From contig CAZLNO010000073.1 of the NCBI GenBank assembly GCA_964561005.1, forward strand, positions 1 to 20,996: DNA of 20,996 nucleotides. Direction: 5' to 3'. The notes beneath the pieces were generated by a model. It was not told where the DNA came from. It saw nothing but the letters and a program-made list of their open reading frames with translations, and did no database searches. Below are positions 1-8,789 of the stretch, piece after piece. Every line of letters starts with the position of its first letter. Positions within the stretch are counted from its first letter, which is position 1. Source of the DNA: CAZLNO01 sp964561005. GTDB lineage: Bacteria > Pseudomonadota > Alphaproteobacteria > Kiloniellales > Rhodovibrionaceae. A program made the position numbers and the translations under genes.

Positions 1-1023
1 GGCGTTGGTGGCCTTGGAGTCATTGACGAAGGTGACGCCGTCGATGCGGGCCACGCGTTCCTGGCGGTGCGGCAGGCCGGGGAAGCTGCGCAGGCAGGCG
101 GCGATCACCGGCGCCTCCACGCCGAAGCGGCGGCAGGCCGCGTAGGCGGCGGCGGCGTTCTGCCAGTTGTGCGCGCCCGGCAGCGCGGGTGCCTCGCGCA
201 GGTCCAGCGCCGGCACCGCCTGGCCGTCCAGGTCGTCGATCAGCACCCCGTCGCGCACATGGACGCCGCCGGCGGCGGCCTCGCGGCAGGAGACGGGGAC
301 GACGACCTGCGCGCCCTCGGCCTTCAGGTTCTCGTAGATTCCGCGCGAAGTCTCGTCGTCGACGCCGACGATGGCCGAGCGCGGCTTGCTCTGCCGGCGA
401 AAGATCTGCTTTTTGGCGGCGATGTAGCCGTCCAGCCCGCCGTGGCGCTCCAGGTGGTCCGGGCTGATGTTGAGCAGCACCGCGATGTCGAAGGTGATGG
501 AGTAGGTGCGTTCCAGGGCGTAGCTGGACATCTCCAGCACATAGGGCCGTCCGGCCTCCACCGGCGTGAACTGCATGACCGGCGGGCCGAGGTTGCCGCC
601 CACCTGGGCGTCGCGGCCGGAGAGGTTCAGGATGTGCCCGATCAGCGCCGTCGTCGTGGACTTCCCGTTGGTGCCGGTGATGCCGATGTAGCTGGCGTCC
701 GGCACGGCGCGGCCCAGCAGCTCGATGTCGGAGACGATCTCGCAGCCCGCTTCCCGCGCCAGCCGCGCCACCGGGTGCGGCTGGGGATAGGTGTGCGGGA
801 TGCCGGGGGAGAGCACCAGGCTCACCGGCTCGCGCCAGTCCACGGTGTAGAGGTCCACCAGCGGGATGTCCCGCTCGCGCGCGGCGGCGCGGCGGTCCTC
901 GCTGTCGTCCCAGGCCCAGACCTCGGCCTCGCTGCGCTGGAGCGCGCGGGCGGCGGCCAGGCCGGAGCGGCCGAGGCCGAACACCGCGACGGGGAAGCCT
1001 GCCATGAAGGGGAGGGGGATCAT
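1..1023 (-). CDS. murD: UDP-N-acetylmuramoylalanine--D-glutamate ligase MurD (3' end missing)
   Basis: MurD adds D-glutamate to UDP-MurNAc-L-Ala with ATP in the cytoplasm, the second amino-acid step of murein precursor synthesis. The window holds the first 341 codons; the C-terminal part lies beyond base 1. The N-terminus shows the Rossmann-like VAVFGLGRSG stretch (residues 12-21). The Mur ligase P-loop GITGTNGKSTTT follows at about residues 114-125, and NISPDHLERHGG and FVNDSKATNA match MurD. The start at 1023 gives MIPLPFMAGF, the usual alphaproteobacterial MurD beginning, and has a GTGAGG ribosome site overlapping the end of mraY. A second in-frame ATG at 1005 lacks such a site. It lies 8 bases after mraY, so it is almost certainly co-transcribed with the cluster. 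The identification is secure. Confidence 0.96.
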   Translation of the reverse strand, partial: MIPLPFMAGFPVAVFGLGRSGLAAARALQRSEAEVWAWDDSEDRRAAARERDIPLVDLYTVDWREPVSLVLSPGIPHTYPQPHPVARLAREAGCEIVSDIELLGRAVPDASYIGITGTNGKSTTTALIGHILNLSGRDAQVGGNLGPPVMQFTPVEAGRPYVLEMSSYALERTYSITFDIAVLLNISPDHLERHGGLDGYIAAKKQIFRRQSKPRSAIVGVDDETSRGIYENLKAEGAQVVVPVSCREAAAGGVHVRDGVLIDDLDGQAVPALDLREAPALPGAHNWQNAAAAYAACRRFGVEAPVIAACLRSFPGLPHRQERVARIDGVTFVNDSKATNA

Positions 1024-1031
1024 GGCGCGCC

Positions 1032-2120
1032 TCACCTCAGCTTCAGCGTGGACAGGCCGATCAGCGCCAGGATCGCGGCGATGATCCAGAAGCGGACGAC
1101 GATGGTCTCCTCGCGCCAGCCCTTCTTCTCGAAGTGATGGTGCAGCGGCGCCATGCGGAAGATGCGCCGGCCCGTCAGCTTGAAGGAGAGGACCTGCACG
1201 ATGACGGAGACCGTCTCCAGCACGAACAGCCCGCCGATGATCGCCAGCACCAGCTCGTGCTTGGTGATCACCGCGATGCCGCCCAGCGCCCCGCCGCAGG
1301 ACAGCGAGCCGGTGTCGCCCATGAACACCATCGCCGGCGGCGCGTTGAACCACAGGAAGCCCAGGCTGGCCCCCACCAGCCCGGCGCAGAACACCGCCAG
1401 CTCGCCGGTGCCCTGGACGTAGTGGATCTGCAAGTACTCGGCGAACACCACGTTGCCCACCAGATAGGCGATCAGCGCGAAGCAGCCGGCGGCGATCATC
1501 ACCGGCACGATGGCCAGGCCGTCCAGGCCGTCGGTCAGGTTCACCGCGTTGGAGCTGCCGACGATGACCAGGACCGACAGCGCCAGGAAGGCCCAGCCCA
1601 GGTCCAGCAGCAGGTCCTTGAACACCGGCACGGCCAGCGCCGTCTCCAGCCCCTCGGTGGTGAGCGAGATCACCCAGACGGCCGCGACCAGGGCGATGGC
1701 CCCCTCCGCCGCCAGGCGCACCCGGCCGGGCACGCCCTTGTGGTTGCGCCGGGTCAGCTTCAGGTAGTCGTCGGCGAAACCCACGGCGCCGAAGCCCAGC
1801 GTGATGAACAGCACCACCCAGACGAAGCCGTTGGTCAGGTCCGCCCACAGCAGCGTCGAGATCGACAGCGCCAGCAGGATCAGCACGCCGCCCATCGTCG
1901 GCGTGCCCTTCTTGGTGAGCTGGTGGCCCTCCGGGCCGTCCTCGCGGATCGGCTGACCCTCGCGCTGCTTCTTCTTCAGCCAGGCGATCAGCGGCGGGCC
2001 GAGCAGGAAGGAGATCACCAGCGCCGTCAGCACCGCCGCTCCGCTGCGGAAGGTCAGGTAGCGGAACAGGTTGAAGAAGATGAACTCGTCCGACAGCGGG
2101 GTGAGGAGGTTATGCAGCAT
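1032..2120 (-). CDS. mraY: Phospho-N-acetylmuramoyl-pentapeptide transferase MraY
   Basis: MraY transfers phospho-MurNAc-pentapeptide to undecaprenyl phosphate at the inner membrane and forms lipid I. The 362-residue protein has about ten hydrophobic segments, the normal size and topology. Key family motifs are visible: FADDY (Asp117, Asp118), NLTDGLDGLA (Asp197, Asp200), FMGDTGS (Asp269) and the histidine cluster PLHHHF (His327-329). The start at 2120 (MLHNLLTPL) matches other MraY proteins. The longer reading from 2144 adds eight residues and runs further into murF. The chosen start overlaps the end of murF by 11 bases, which suggests translational coupling. Nothing in it looks unusual. Confidence 0.97.
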   Translation of the reverse strand: MLHNLLTPLSDEFIFFNLFRYLTFRSGAAVLTALVISFLLGPPLIAWLKKKQREGQPIREDGPEGHQLTKKGTPTMGGVLILLALSISTLLWADLTNGFVWVVLFITLGFGAVGFADDYLKLTRRNHKGVPGRVRLAAEGAIALVAAVWVISLTTEGLETALAVPVFKDLLLDLGWAFLALSVLVIVGSSNAVNLTDGLDGLAIVPVMIAAGCFALIAYLVGNVVFAEYLQIHYVQGTGELAVFCAGLVGASLGFLWFNAPPAMVFMGDTGSLSCGGALGGIAVITKHELVLAIIGGLFVLETVSVIVQVLSFKLTGRRIFRMAPLHHHFEKKGWREETIVVRFWIIAAILALIGLSTLKLR

Positions 2121-3555
2121 CGCCGCCCTCCTTCCCGTCGCCATCGTTCGCGCCGGCCGCCGCGTCCAGGTCCAGCGCCTCCAGCGCCGCGACGACCCTG
2201 GCCATGCGCGCGCCCAGCGAGCCCTTGACCAGCACGGCGTCGTCCGGCCGCACGGCCTCGGCCACGATCGGCGCCAGCGCCTCGGCGGTGTCGGCGTGGC
2301 CGCCGCGCCGGCTCTCCGGCAGGGCCGCGTGCAGGGCGCGCATCTCGCCGCCGCAGGTGAACACCAGGTCGATGCCGGCCTCGGCTGCCGCCTGTGCCAG
2401 GCCGGCGTGGTCGTCGGCCGAGCGCGCGCCCAGCTCCAGCATGTCGCCCAGGACGGCCAGCTTGCGCCGGGCCGGGTCGCGCCCCAGCACGGCCAGCGCG
2501 GCGCGCACCGAGCTGGGATTGGCGTTGTAGCTGTCGTCGATCAGGGTGAACGGCCCGCCGCCGAGGCGGATGGCGCGCCGCGCGCCGCGCCCCTTCATCG
2601 CCTGCAGCCCGGCCAGGGCCGCCGCCGCCCGGTCCACGTCGCCGCCGACCGCGGCCACGGTCGTCAGCACCGCCAGCGAGTTGGTCACCCAGTGCGCGCC
2701 GGGCACGGCGACGGTGTAGTCCACGTGGTGGCCGTCGATGGCGGCGCTGACCTCGCTGCGGTCGGGGTGCAGCGTGCAGTCCAGCAGCCGCGCGTCGGCC
2801 GCCGGGTGGTCGCCGAAGCCGACGATGCGGGCGACCCCCGCGTCCGCGGCCGCCTCCTCCAGGCGCTCGAAGAAGCCGCTCTCGCGCGGCAGCACGGCCG
2901 TGCCCCCGGCCGTGACGCCCAGGAAGATCTCCGACTTCGCGTCGGCGATCGCCTCCAGCGAGCCCAGCGCGCCGATGTGCGCCGACGCGATGGCGGTGAT
3001 GACGGCTACGTCGGGACGTACCAGCGCGGTGAGCGTGGCGATCTCGCCGGGCGCGTTCATGCCCATCTCGAAGATGGCGAAGCGGGTGTCCGCCGGCATG
3101 CGGGCCAGCGACAGCGGCACGCCCCACTGGTTGTTGTAGCTGGCCACCGAGGCGTGCGTGGTGCCCTGCGCGGCCAGGCAGTGGCGCAGGGCCTCCTTGG
3201 TGCCGGTCTTGCCCACGCTGCCGGTGATGCCGATCACCCTGGCCCCGGTCGCCGCGCGCGCCGCGCGCCCCAGGTCGTGCAGGGCGCGCAGGGTGTCGTC
3301 GACCAGCAGCGCCGGCGCGTCGGGCGGGGCGTCCTCGGGCAGGCGCTCGGCCACCACGGCGGCGGCGCCCCCGGCCAGCGCGTCGGGGATGAAGTCGTGG
3401 GCGTCGAAGTTGGGCCCCTTGAGCGCGACGAAGAGATCGCCAGGGGCGAGCGTGCGGCTGTCGATGGACACGCCGGTGGCGGACCAGTCGGCCGTGGCGC
3501 GGCCGCCGGTCGCCCGGGCGGCGGTCCGGGCTGTCCAGAGAACGGCTTGGGTCAT
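2110..3555 (-). CDS. murF: UDP-MurNAc-tripeptide--D-alanyl-D-alanine ligase MurF
   Basis: MurF joins D-Ala-D-Ala to UDP-MurNAc-tripeptide in the cytoplasm, the last cytoplasmic step before MraY. The 481-residue protein has the N-terminal substrate domain (SIDSRTLAPGDLFVALKG), the ATP loop GITGSVGKTGTKE (about residues 109-121) and FEMGMNAPGEI. It also has the C-terminal ligase domain with DDSYNANPSS and VLVKGSLGARM. The P-loop reads SVGKTG rather than the more common S(N/S)GKTT; I recall this variant from other alphaproteobacterial MurF proteins, so it is probably not a defect. The start at 3555 gives a 4-base ATGA overlap with the murE stop. A much longer open frame upstream (to 4668) is a shadow of murE. 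Confidence 0.96.
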   Translation of the reverse strand: MTQAVLWTARTAARATGGRATADWSATGVSIDSRTLAPGDLFVALKGPNFDAHDFIPDALAGGAAAVVAERLPEDAPPDAPALLVDDTLRALHDLGRAARAATGARVIGITGSVGKTGTKEALRHCLAAQGTTHASVASYNNQWGVPLSLARMPADTRFAIFEMGMNAPGEIATLTALVRPDVAVITAIASAHIGALGSLEAIADAKSEIFLGVTAGGTAVLPRESGFFERLEEAAADAGVARIVGFGDHPAADARLLDCTLHPDRSEVSAAIDGHHVDYTVAVPGAHWVTNSLAVLTTVAAVGGDVDRAAAALAGLQAMKGRGARRAIRLGGGPFTLIDDSYNANPSSVRAALAVLGRDPARRKLAVLGDMLELGARSADDHAGLAQAAAEAGIDLVFTCGGEMRALHAALPESRRGGHADTAEALAPIVAEAVRPDDAVLVKGSLGARMARVVAALEALDLDAAAGANDGDGKEGGDAA

Positions 3556-5042
3556 GCGGCACCTCCTGCCTGGGCCGCGATGGCCGCGCGGGCCACCGCG
3601 GCATCGTCGAACGGCAAGATGGTGTCGCCAACAATTTGGCCGGTTTCGTGACCTTTTCCGGCGATCAGGAGCAGATCGCCGGACCCCAGCTCGGCGATCG
3701 CCTGGCGGATCGCGGCGCCGCGGTCGCCGATCTCCCGCGCGCCCGGCGCGGCGGCCAGGATCTCCGCGCGAATGGCCGCCGGGTCCTCGCCGCGCGGGTT
3801 GTCGTCGGTGACGATGGTCGCGTCCGCCAGGCGCGCGGCGATCGCGCCCATCAGGGGCCGCTTGCCGCGGTCGCGGTCGCCGCCGCAGCCGACGATCACC
3901 ATCAAGCGGCCGGCAGCATGCGGACGCAGGGCTTTCAGAACCGTTTGCAGGGCGTCGGGCGTGTGGGCGTAGTCGACGAAGACCTGGGCGCCCGCAGGTG
4001 TCTCGCCGACACGCTGCAGGCGCCCGGCCACCCCCTCGTGCGACTCCAGCCCGGCCAGCGCGGTGTCGAGGCCGGTCCCCTCGGCCAGGACCAGCCCCAG
4101 CGCGGCCAGCGCGTTCATGGCCTGGAACCCGCCGACCAGCGGCAGGTGCAGGCGTCGTTCCTCGCCGAAGACGGCGAGTTCGAGCTGCTGCCCCCGCGGA
4201 TCGGGCGCACGGTCGAGCAGGCGCAGTTCCGCCGCCGGGTCGGTCCCGAAGCGCCAGAACCGGATGCCCCGCGCCTGGCAGATCGCCGCCAGCTCGGCGC
4301 TCTCCGGCGCGTCGGCGTTCAGCACGGCGGTGCCGTCGTCGAGCAGCAGGTCCTCGAACAGCCGTGCCTTGGCGCGGAAATAGGCGGTCATGGTGCCGTG
4401 GTAGTCCAGGTGGTCCTGGCTGAGGTTGGTGAAGGCGGCGGCGCGCACCTTCAGCCCGTCCAGGCGGTACTGGTCGAGGCCGTGGCTGGAGGCCTCGATG
4501 GCCAGGCGGTCGTAGCCGCCCTCGGCAAGCTGGGCCAGGCAGCGGTGCAGGGCGACCGGGTCCGGCGTGGTCAGCGCGCCCGGGCTCTCGCCGGCCTCGG
4601 CCGGGATCAGGCCCAGGGTGCCCAGGCTGGCCGCCTTGTGCCCGGCGCGCGCCCAGATGGCGCGGCAAAAGGCGGCGACCGAGGTCTTGCCGTTGGTGCC
4701 GGTGACGGCGGCGATGAAGCGCGGCTGCCCGGGATGGAAGTTGGCGGCGAAGAGGCTGAGCGCGCGGCGCGGGTTGTCGTCGGTGATGAGCGCGAGGTGG
4801 CGCGCCTCGGCCGGCAGCTCGCTGCCCGTGGGCGCCAGCACGGCGACCGCGCCGCGCGCGGCGGCGTCGGCGATGAAGGCGCGGCCGTCGGCGCGCGCGC
4901 CGGGCAGCGCGGCGAACAGATCGCCCGGGCGCACCCGCCGGCTGTCCGCCGTCAGGCCGCGGATCTCCAGGTTGGCCGCTGCCGCCATCTCGCTCGTCAT
5001 GCGCGCCGTCGTTCCCGCCATGAGATCAGTGAGCCGCAACAC
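3552..5042 (-). CDS. murE: UDP-MurNAc-L-Ala-D-Glu--meso-diaminopimelate ligase MurE
   Basis: MurE adds the third residue of the stem peptide in the cytoplasm. Visible features are the N-terminal domain (GLTADSRRVRPGDLFAALPG), the P-loop VTGTNGKTS (residues 113-121) and TTPDP (158-162). The lysine in YFRAKARLFE (Lys225) probably corresponds to the carbamylated one. The motif DNPR (414-417) marks enzymes that add meso-diaminopimelate rather than lysine, as expected for a Gram-negative cell. The start is uncertain. GTG at 5042 gives MLRLTDLMAG and 496 residues and overlaps ftsI by 17 bases, with GAGGGTGA upstream. TTG at 5039 or ATG at 5021 are alternatives. The function is secure. Confidence 0.95.
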   Translation of the reverse strand: MLRLTDLMAGTTARMTSEMAAAANLEIRGLTADSRRVRPGDLFAALPGARADGRAFIADAAARGAVAVLAPTGSELPAEARHLALITDDNPRRALSLFAANFHPGQPRFIAAVTGTNGKTSVAAFCRAIWARAGHKAASLGTLGLIPAEAGESPGALTTPDPVALHRCLAQLAEGGYDRLAIEASSHGLDQYRLDGLKVRAAAFTNLSQDHLDYHGTMTAYFRAKARLFEDLLLDDGTAVLNADAPESAELAAICQARGIRFWRFGTDPAAELRLLDRAPDPRGQQLELAVFGEERRLHLPLVGGFQAMNALAALGLVLAEGTGLDTALAGLESHEGVAGRLQRVGETPAGAQVFVDYAHTPDALQTVLKALRPHAAGRLMVIVGCGGDRDRGKRPLMGAIAARLADATIVTDDNPRGEDPAAIRAEILAAAPGAREIGDRGAAIRQAIAELGSGDLLLIAGKGHETGQIVGDTILPFDDAAVARAAIAAQAGGAA

Positions 5043-6792
5043 CGCCGTCCGTCACCCTCGCCTTGGCCTGCACCAGCAGGGGATGTTTCTCCTTCTCCGG
5101 CACGACGATCCCCTCGCGCGGCGCCACGTCCAGGATCGGACCGGCGCGCGCGATGACCTCGCGCACCACCGGTGCGGCCACCCAGCCGCCGGTGGCGAAG
5201 CCGAAGGTCTTCTTGGTGCCCTTCGGCTCGTCCACCATCGCGAAGACCACGTAGCGCGGGTCGTCCATCGGGAAGGCGCCGACGAAGGAGGCGACGCGCG
5301 CGTCATGCACATAGCGGCCGTCGCGCAGCTTGTCCGCCGTGCCGGTCTTGCCGCCGACCAGATAGCCCTCGGCGTCGGCCTTTTTCCCCGTGCCGTATTC
5401 CACGACCAGACGCATCAGCCGACGCATCGTGTGCGAGGTCTCTTTCGAGAAGACCCGCCGACCCGGCACCGTTGCGTCGTCGTCGCGGGCCAGCAGCGTC
5501 GGCTTCGGCAGCATGCCGCCGTTCACCGTGGCCGCCACCGCCGCCGTAAGCTGCACCGGGGTTACGGCGAGACCGTGGCCGTAGCTGATCGTCATCGTGT
5601 TGATCTCGCGCCAGGGCGAGGGCAGCATCGGCGCGCCCACCTCCGGCAGCTCCAGGCTGGCCGGCGCGGTGAGGCCAAGCTGGGCCATCGTCCGCTGCTG
5701 CACCTCGGTGCCGGCCTCCATCGCCATGTGCACCGTGCCGATGTTGCTGGAGTACATGAATATCTCCGGCACGGTCAGCTTGCCGTCCTTGGGCTTGAAG
5801 TCGCGGATCGCGTAGCCGCCGGCATGGATCGGCTTCGAGACGTCGAAGCGGTCGCCGAGCCGCACCTGGCCGCTGTCCAGCACCGAGGCCGTGGTGAAGA
5901 TCTTGAACACGGACCCCATCTCGTAGACCCCCTGGGCGGCGCGGTTGAAGTGCGCCGGCGCGCTGGGGTCGCCGGGCTCGTTGGGGTCGAAGCTGGGCAG
6001 CGAGGCCATGGCAAGCAGCTCGCCGCTGCGCGCGTCCATCACGATGCCGGAGGCGCCCACGGCGCTGAACGTCTGCATCGCCTTCCGCAGTTCGTCGCTC
6101 AGGACGTGCTGGATGCGCAGGTCCAGGGACAGGCGCAGGGGGCGGTGCGTTTCCGACAGTACGTCGTCGAACGAGCGCTCGATGCCGGCCTGGCCCCGGT
6201 TGTCGATGTTGGCGAAGCCGACCGCGTGGGCCGTCAGCTCGCCCTGGGGATAAAACCGCTGCTCCTCCTCCCGGAAGTACAGGCCCGGAATGCCCAGCCG
6301 GTTGACCGCGTACTGCTGGCGCGGGGTCAGGCCCCGCTGCACCCAGACGAAGGCCTTGTCGCTGGCCAGCCGGCGCGCCAGGCGGCCGGGGGAGACTTCC
6401 GGCAGGACCCCGGCCACGCGCAGGGCGACCGCCTCGGGGTCGTCGATCTCGCGCGGGTTGGCGTAAAGCGAGGGCACCGGCAGCGTGGTCGCCAGCACGT
6501 GTCCGTGGCGGTCCACGATGTCCGCCCGCTGCGCCGGATGCGGACGATCGGCGCGCGCCTGGTGCAACCCGCCGGTCGCCGCGCCGCTCAGCAGCGCCAG
6601 GTCCAGCACCCGCACGCCGATCACCAGAAAGGCGCAGGCGAACATCAAGCCGGCGACCAGCAGCCGGGTCCGCCCGATCTCCAGCGCCGCCTTGCGGTTT
6701 CCCTCCAGCGCGAAGGCGCCGCGGCCGAAGCCGGCGCGGCGGGCGAGGCCGCGAGGCTGGCAGGGCCGGGTCATGCGACGGTGCGACATCAT
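5026..6792 (-). CDS. ftsI: Septal peptidoglycan transpeptidase FtsI (PBP3)
   Basis: FtsI cross-links septal peptidoglycan and works with FtsW in the divisome; it is anchored in the inner membrane with its catalytic domain in the periplasm. The 588-residue protein has a basic cytoplasmic tail, one membrane segment at about residues 43-69 and a PBP dimerisation domain up to about residue 225. The transpeptidase domain carries SVFK (Ser294 nucleophile, Lys297), SSN (348-350) and KTG (482-484), all intact. The start at 6792 begins ATGATG, overlaps the ftsL stop by 4 bases and has GGAGG upstream. Longer open reading to 7239 is a shadow over ftsL. There is no C-terminal PASTA domain, as is normal for proteobacterial FtsI. 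Confidence 0.97.
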   Translation of the reverse strand: MMSHRRMTRPCQPRGLARRAGFGRGAFALEGNRKAALEIGRTRLLVAGLMFACAFLVIGVRVLDLALLSGAATGGLHQARADRPHPAQRADIVDRHGHVLATTLPVPSLYANPREIDDPEAVALRVAGVLPEVSPGRLARRLASDKAFVWVQRGLTPRQQYAVNRLGIPGLYFREEEQRFYPQGELTAHAVGFANIDNRGQAGIERSFDDVLSETHRPLRLSLDLRIQHVLSDELRKAMQTFSAVGASGIVMDARSGELLAMASLPSFDPNEPGDPSAPAHFNRAAQGVYEMGSVFKIFTTASVLDSGQVRLGDRFDVSKPIHAGGYAIRDFKPKDGKLTVPEIFMYSSNIGTVHMAMEAGTEVQQRTMAQLGLTAPASLELPEVGAPMLPSPWREINTMTISYGHGLAVTPVQLTAAVAATVNGGMLPKPTLLARDDDATVPGRRVFSKETSHTMRRLMRLVVEYGTGKKADAEGYLVGGKTGTADKLRDGRYVHDARVASFVGAFPMDDPRYVVFAMVDEPKGTKKTFGFATGGWVAAPVVREVIARAGPILDVAPREGIVVPEKEKHPLLVQAKARVTDGGVAAH

Positions 6793-7199
6793 CGGCTGGC
6801 CTCCGGGCTGAACGGCGTGATCGCCTGGCTGACCTGCGGGCGCAGCGACCAGGGCTTGTGCCGGGGCAGCGGGATGCCGTCGGCCGTCGGCGCGTCCTCC
6901 TCCGGCGGCGTCATGGGCCGGGTCACCCGCGGGGGAAGCTGGCCGACGCGCACGATCTGATCGGGCCGGAGCGGGCGCATGTCCAGGTGCTCGCGCGCCA
7001 GGCGGGCCAGGCGGGCCGGCCGGTTCAGATAGCTCCACTCCGCCTCCAGGACGTGCAGCGCCTCGCGCTCCGCCTCGATGTCCTGGCGCACCTGCTTGAG
7101 CCGTTCCTCCAGTTCGCGCGCCTCGTAGGTCACATGGTAGAGGCCCACGGCGAGGCCGCCTGCGACGATGAGCCAGATGACCAGGCTGACGCGCATCAT
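6789..7199 (-). CDS. ftsL: Cell division protein FtsL
   Basis: This small bitopic divisome protein is expected to form the FtsQLB complex that activates FtsWI. The 136-residue product has a membrane segment at about residues 4-22 (VSLVIWLIVAGGLAVGLY). A charged coiled-coil stretch follows (about 27-60, rich in Glu, Arg and Leu heptads), then a proline-rich tail of roughly 50 residues. FtsL proteins diverge strongly in sequence, so the call rests mainly on size, topology and position between rsmH and ftsI. The motif NRPARLARLAREHLDMRPL is typical of the family in alphaproteobacteria. It starts with ATGATG, overlapping the rsmH stop by 4 bases. Confidence 0.9.
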   Translation of the reverse strand: MMRVSLVIWLIVAGGLAVGLYHVTYEARELEERLKQVRQDIEAEREALHVLEAEWSYLNRPARLARLAREHLDMRPLRPDQIVRVGQLPPRVTRPMTPPEEDAPTADGIPLPRHKPWSLRPQVSQAITPFSPEASR

Positions 7200-8200
7200 G
7201 GCCGCCCTCCTTCCAGGTCCTCGGGCCAGGCCGGCGCATCCGTCCGCTCGGCCACCCGCAGCCGCGCCGAGCGGGCCCGCGGGTTGGCGGCGGCCTCGGT
7301 CGCGTCGGGCTTCTCGGCGCCGCGCCGGGGCAGCCGGAAGGTCGGGGCCGGGCCGTCGTCGGCCCCGACCTCCGGGCTGTGCCGCGAGCTACGCGGCAGG
7401 TCCCCGCTGCGCCGGCGGAGAAACTGCTTGACGATGCGGTCCTCCAGCGAGTGGAAGGCGACGGCGACCAGCCGGCCGCCGGGCTTGAGCGCCCGCTCGG
7501 CGGCGCGCAGGCCGCGTTCCAGCTCGCCCAGCTCGTCGTTCACGTGGATCCGCAGGGCCTGGAACGTGCGCGTGGCCGGGTCGATGTCCTGCGCCTTGGC
7601 CGGCCCGGCGGCGGCGCGAACGATCTCCGCCAGGCGCGCGGTGCGTTCGATCGGCTGCTCGGCGCGGGCGGCGACGATGGCCCGTGCGATGCGGCGCGCC
7701 TTCCGCTCCTCCCCATAGTCGCGCAGGATGCGGGTCAGGTCCGCCTCGGGCAGCTCGTTCACGATCTCGGCCGCGGTGGGGCCGTCGCGGCCCATGCGCA
7801 TGTCCAGCGGCGCGTCGAAGCGGAAGGAGAAGCCGCGTTCGGGCGTGTCGAGCTGCGGGGACGACACGCCGAGATCGAAGACGACGCCGTCGATCGGCAA
7901 GACACCGCGCGCTTCCAGAAGTGTATCCAGCTCGCCGAATCGGCCCTCGATCAAATGAAGTCGACCGGGGTATTCTGTCGTGAGCGCGGCGCCGCGCGCG
8001 ATGGCCGCCGGGTCGCGGTCGAGCGCCCAGACGGTGCAGTCCGCCGCCTCCAGCAGGGCGCGCGCGTAGCCGCCGGCGCCGAAGGTGGCGTCCGCGTAGA
8101 CGCCGCCGTCGCGCGGGGCGAGCGCGGCCAGGGCCGCGTCCCGCATGACGGGGACGTGGACCTCGCGATCCGGCCGGATCTGCGCGGCGGCGGCCATCAT
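7196..8200 (-). CDS. rsmH: 16S rRNA (cytosine(1402)-N(4))-methyltransferase RsmH (MraW)
   Basis: RsmH uses S-adenosylmethionine to methylate N4 of C1402 in the decoding centre of 16S rRNA. The 334-residue protein shows HVPVMRDAAL at the N-terminus and the SAM-binding motif DATFGAGGY (37-45). It also has FDLGVSSPQLD (108-118), DMRMG, and the C-terminal block KPGGRLVAVAFHSLEDRIVK, all characteristic. The start at 8200 reads ATGATG and overlaps the mraZ stop by 4 bases, with AAGGAGG a few bases upstream inside mraZ. The open frame further upstream (to 8518) is a shadow of mraZ. Confidence 0.97.
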   Translation of the reverse strand: MMAAAAQIRPDREVHVPVMRDAALAALAPRDGGVYADATFGAGGYARALLEAADCTVWALDRDPAAIARGAALTTEYPGRLHLIEGRFGELDTLLEARGVLPIDGVVFDLGVSSPQLDTPERGFSFRFDAPLDMRMGRDGPTAAEIVNELPEADLTRILRDYGEERKARRIARAIVAARAEQPIERTARLAEIVRAAAGPAKAQDIDPATRTFQALRIHVNDELGELERGLRAAERALKPGGRLVAVAFHSLEDRIVKQFLRRRSGDLPRSSRHSPEVGADDGPAPTFRLPRRGAEKPDATEAAANPRARSARLRVAERTDAPAWPEDLEGGRP

Positions 8201-8670
8201 GCGGCGGCCTCCTTGTCGCGCCGGCGACGGGCGGAGATGGTGACGCCCTTCTCGACCGCGCGCTTGCGGGTGGCGGCGCGGTGCTCGGCGTAGGTCTCGG
8301 GGTTCCAGATGTGGAAGGTCTTGCCCTGGGCGACGAAGGCGGCGCGATCGGCGATGCCGGCATGCGCCATCAGGTCGGGGGTGAGCATGATCCGGCCCTC
8401 GCCGTCGAAGGCGAGCTGCTCCGCGTCGGCGAAGAGGATCTGGGCGCGCTCCTCGTACTCCTCGGAGAACTCGTCGTACTGTTCCAGGTCCTCGATGAAT
8501 TGCTGCATCTGGTCCCAACCACAGCCGATCAGCGCCGGATACTTGTGATGCGGGAAGATGTAAACGCCGTGGAACTCCTGACCCGCCAACTGGTCACGAT
8601 ACTTCGACGGCACGGACACGCGGCCCTTGCGGTCGACCTTGTTCTCGTGCGTGCCGACGAAGATTGCCAA
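8197..8670 (-). CDS. mraZ: Transcriptional regulator MraZ
   Basis: MraZ is the first gene of dcw clusters; in Escherichia coli it binds TGGG-type repeats in its own promoter and represses the cluster. The 157-residue protein has two AbrB-like (SpoVT) half-domains. The first contains THENKVDRKGRVSVPSKYR (about 7-25) and the second FDGEGRIMLTPDLMAHAGI (about 88-106). A short basic tail follows (KRAVEKG, ARRRRDKEAAA). The start is a TTG at 8670, giving MAIFVGTHENK like other family members. The in-frame sequence upstream has no ATG up to the promoter, and GGGGGGA serves as a weak ribosome site. Its ring-shaped oligomer would bind the boxes at 8745-8789. Confidence 0.95.
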   Translation of the reverse strand: MAIFVGTHENKVDRKGRVSVPSKYRDQLAGQEFHGVYIFPHHKYPALIGCGWDQMQQFIEDLEQYDEFSEEYEERAQILFADAEQLAFDGEGRIMLTPDLMAHAGIADRAAFVAQGKTFHIWNPETYAEHRAATRKRAVEKGVTISARRRRDKEAAA

Positions 8671-8744
8671 GCGGTCGTCCCCCCAACGGGCATCTTCCTC
8701 ACCCCATGGCCGCGGCCGCCCGATGCCCTGATCCCTGTCTGATA

Positions 8745-8789
8745 TGGGATAGCGTGCCGCTGCATGGGTTTTTATGGGATAGCATGGTC
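8745..8789. promoter_or_regulatory. Probable MraZ operator (TGGG boxes at ten-base pitch)
   Basis: On the plus strand TGGG occurs at 8745, 8765 and 8775. Degenerate boxes TGCC at 8755 and TGGT at 8785 fall exactly on the same ten-base spacing. MraZ of E. coli recognises TGGGN repeats separated by five bases, which is the same pitch. The boxes cover the -10 and the likely start of transcription of mraZ, as expected for autorepression. The boxes read TGGG on the strand opposite to mraZ; I did not verify the orientation used in other species. Confidence 0.6.

Noticed and set aside
2054..3634. Long alternative frames on both strands across murF
   Set aside because: They arise from GC-rich codon bias opposite or beside murF; the proteins are Arg/Gly/Ala-rich without motifs.
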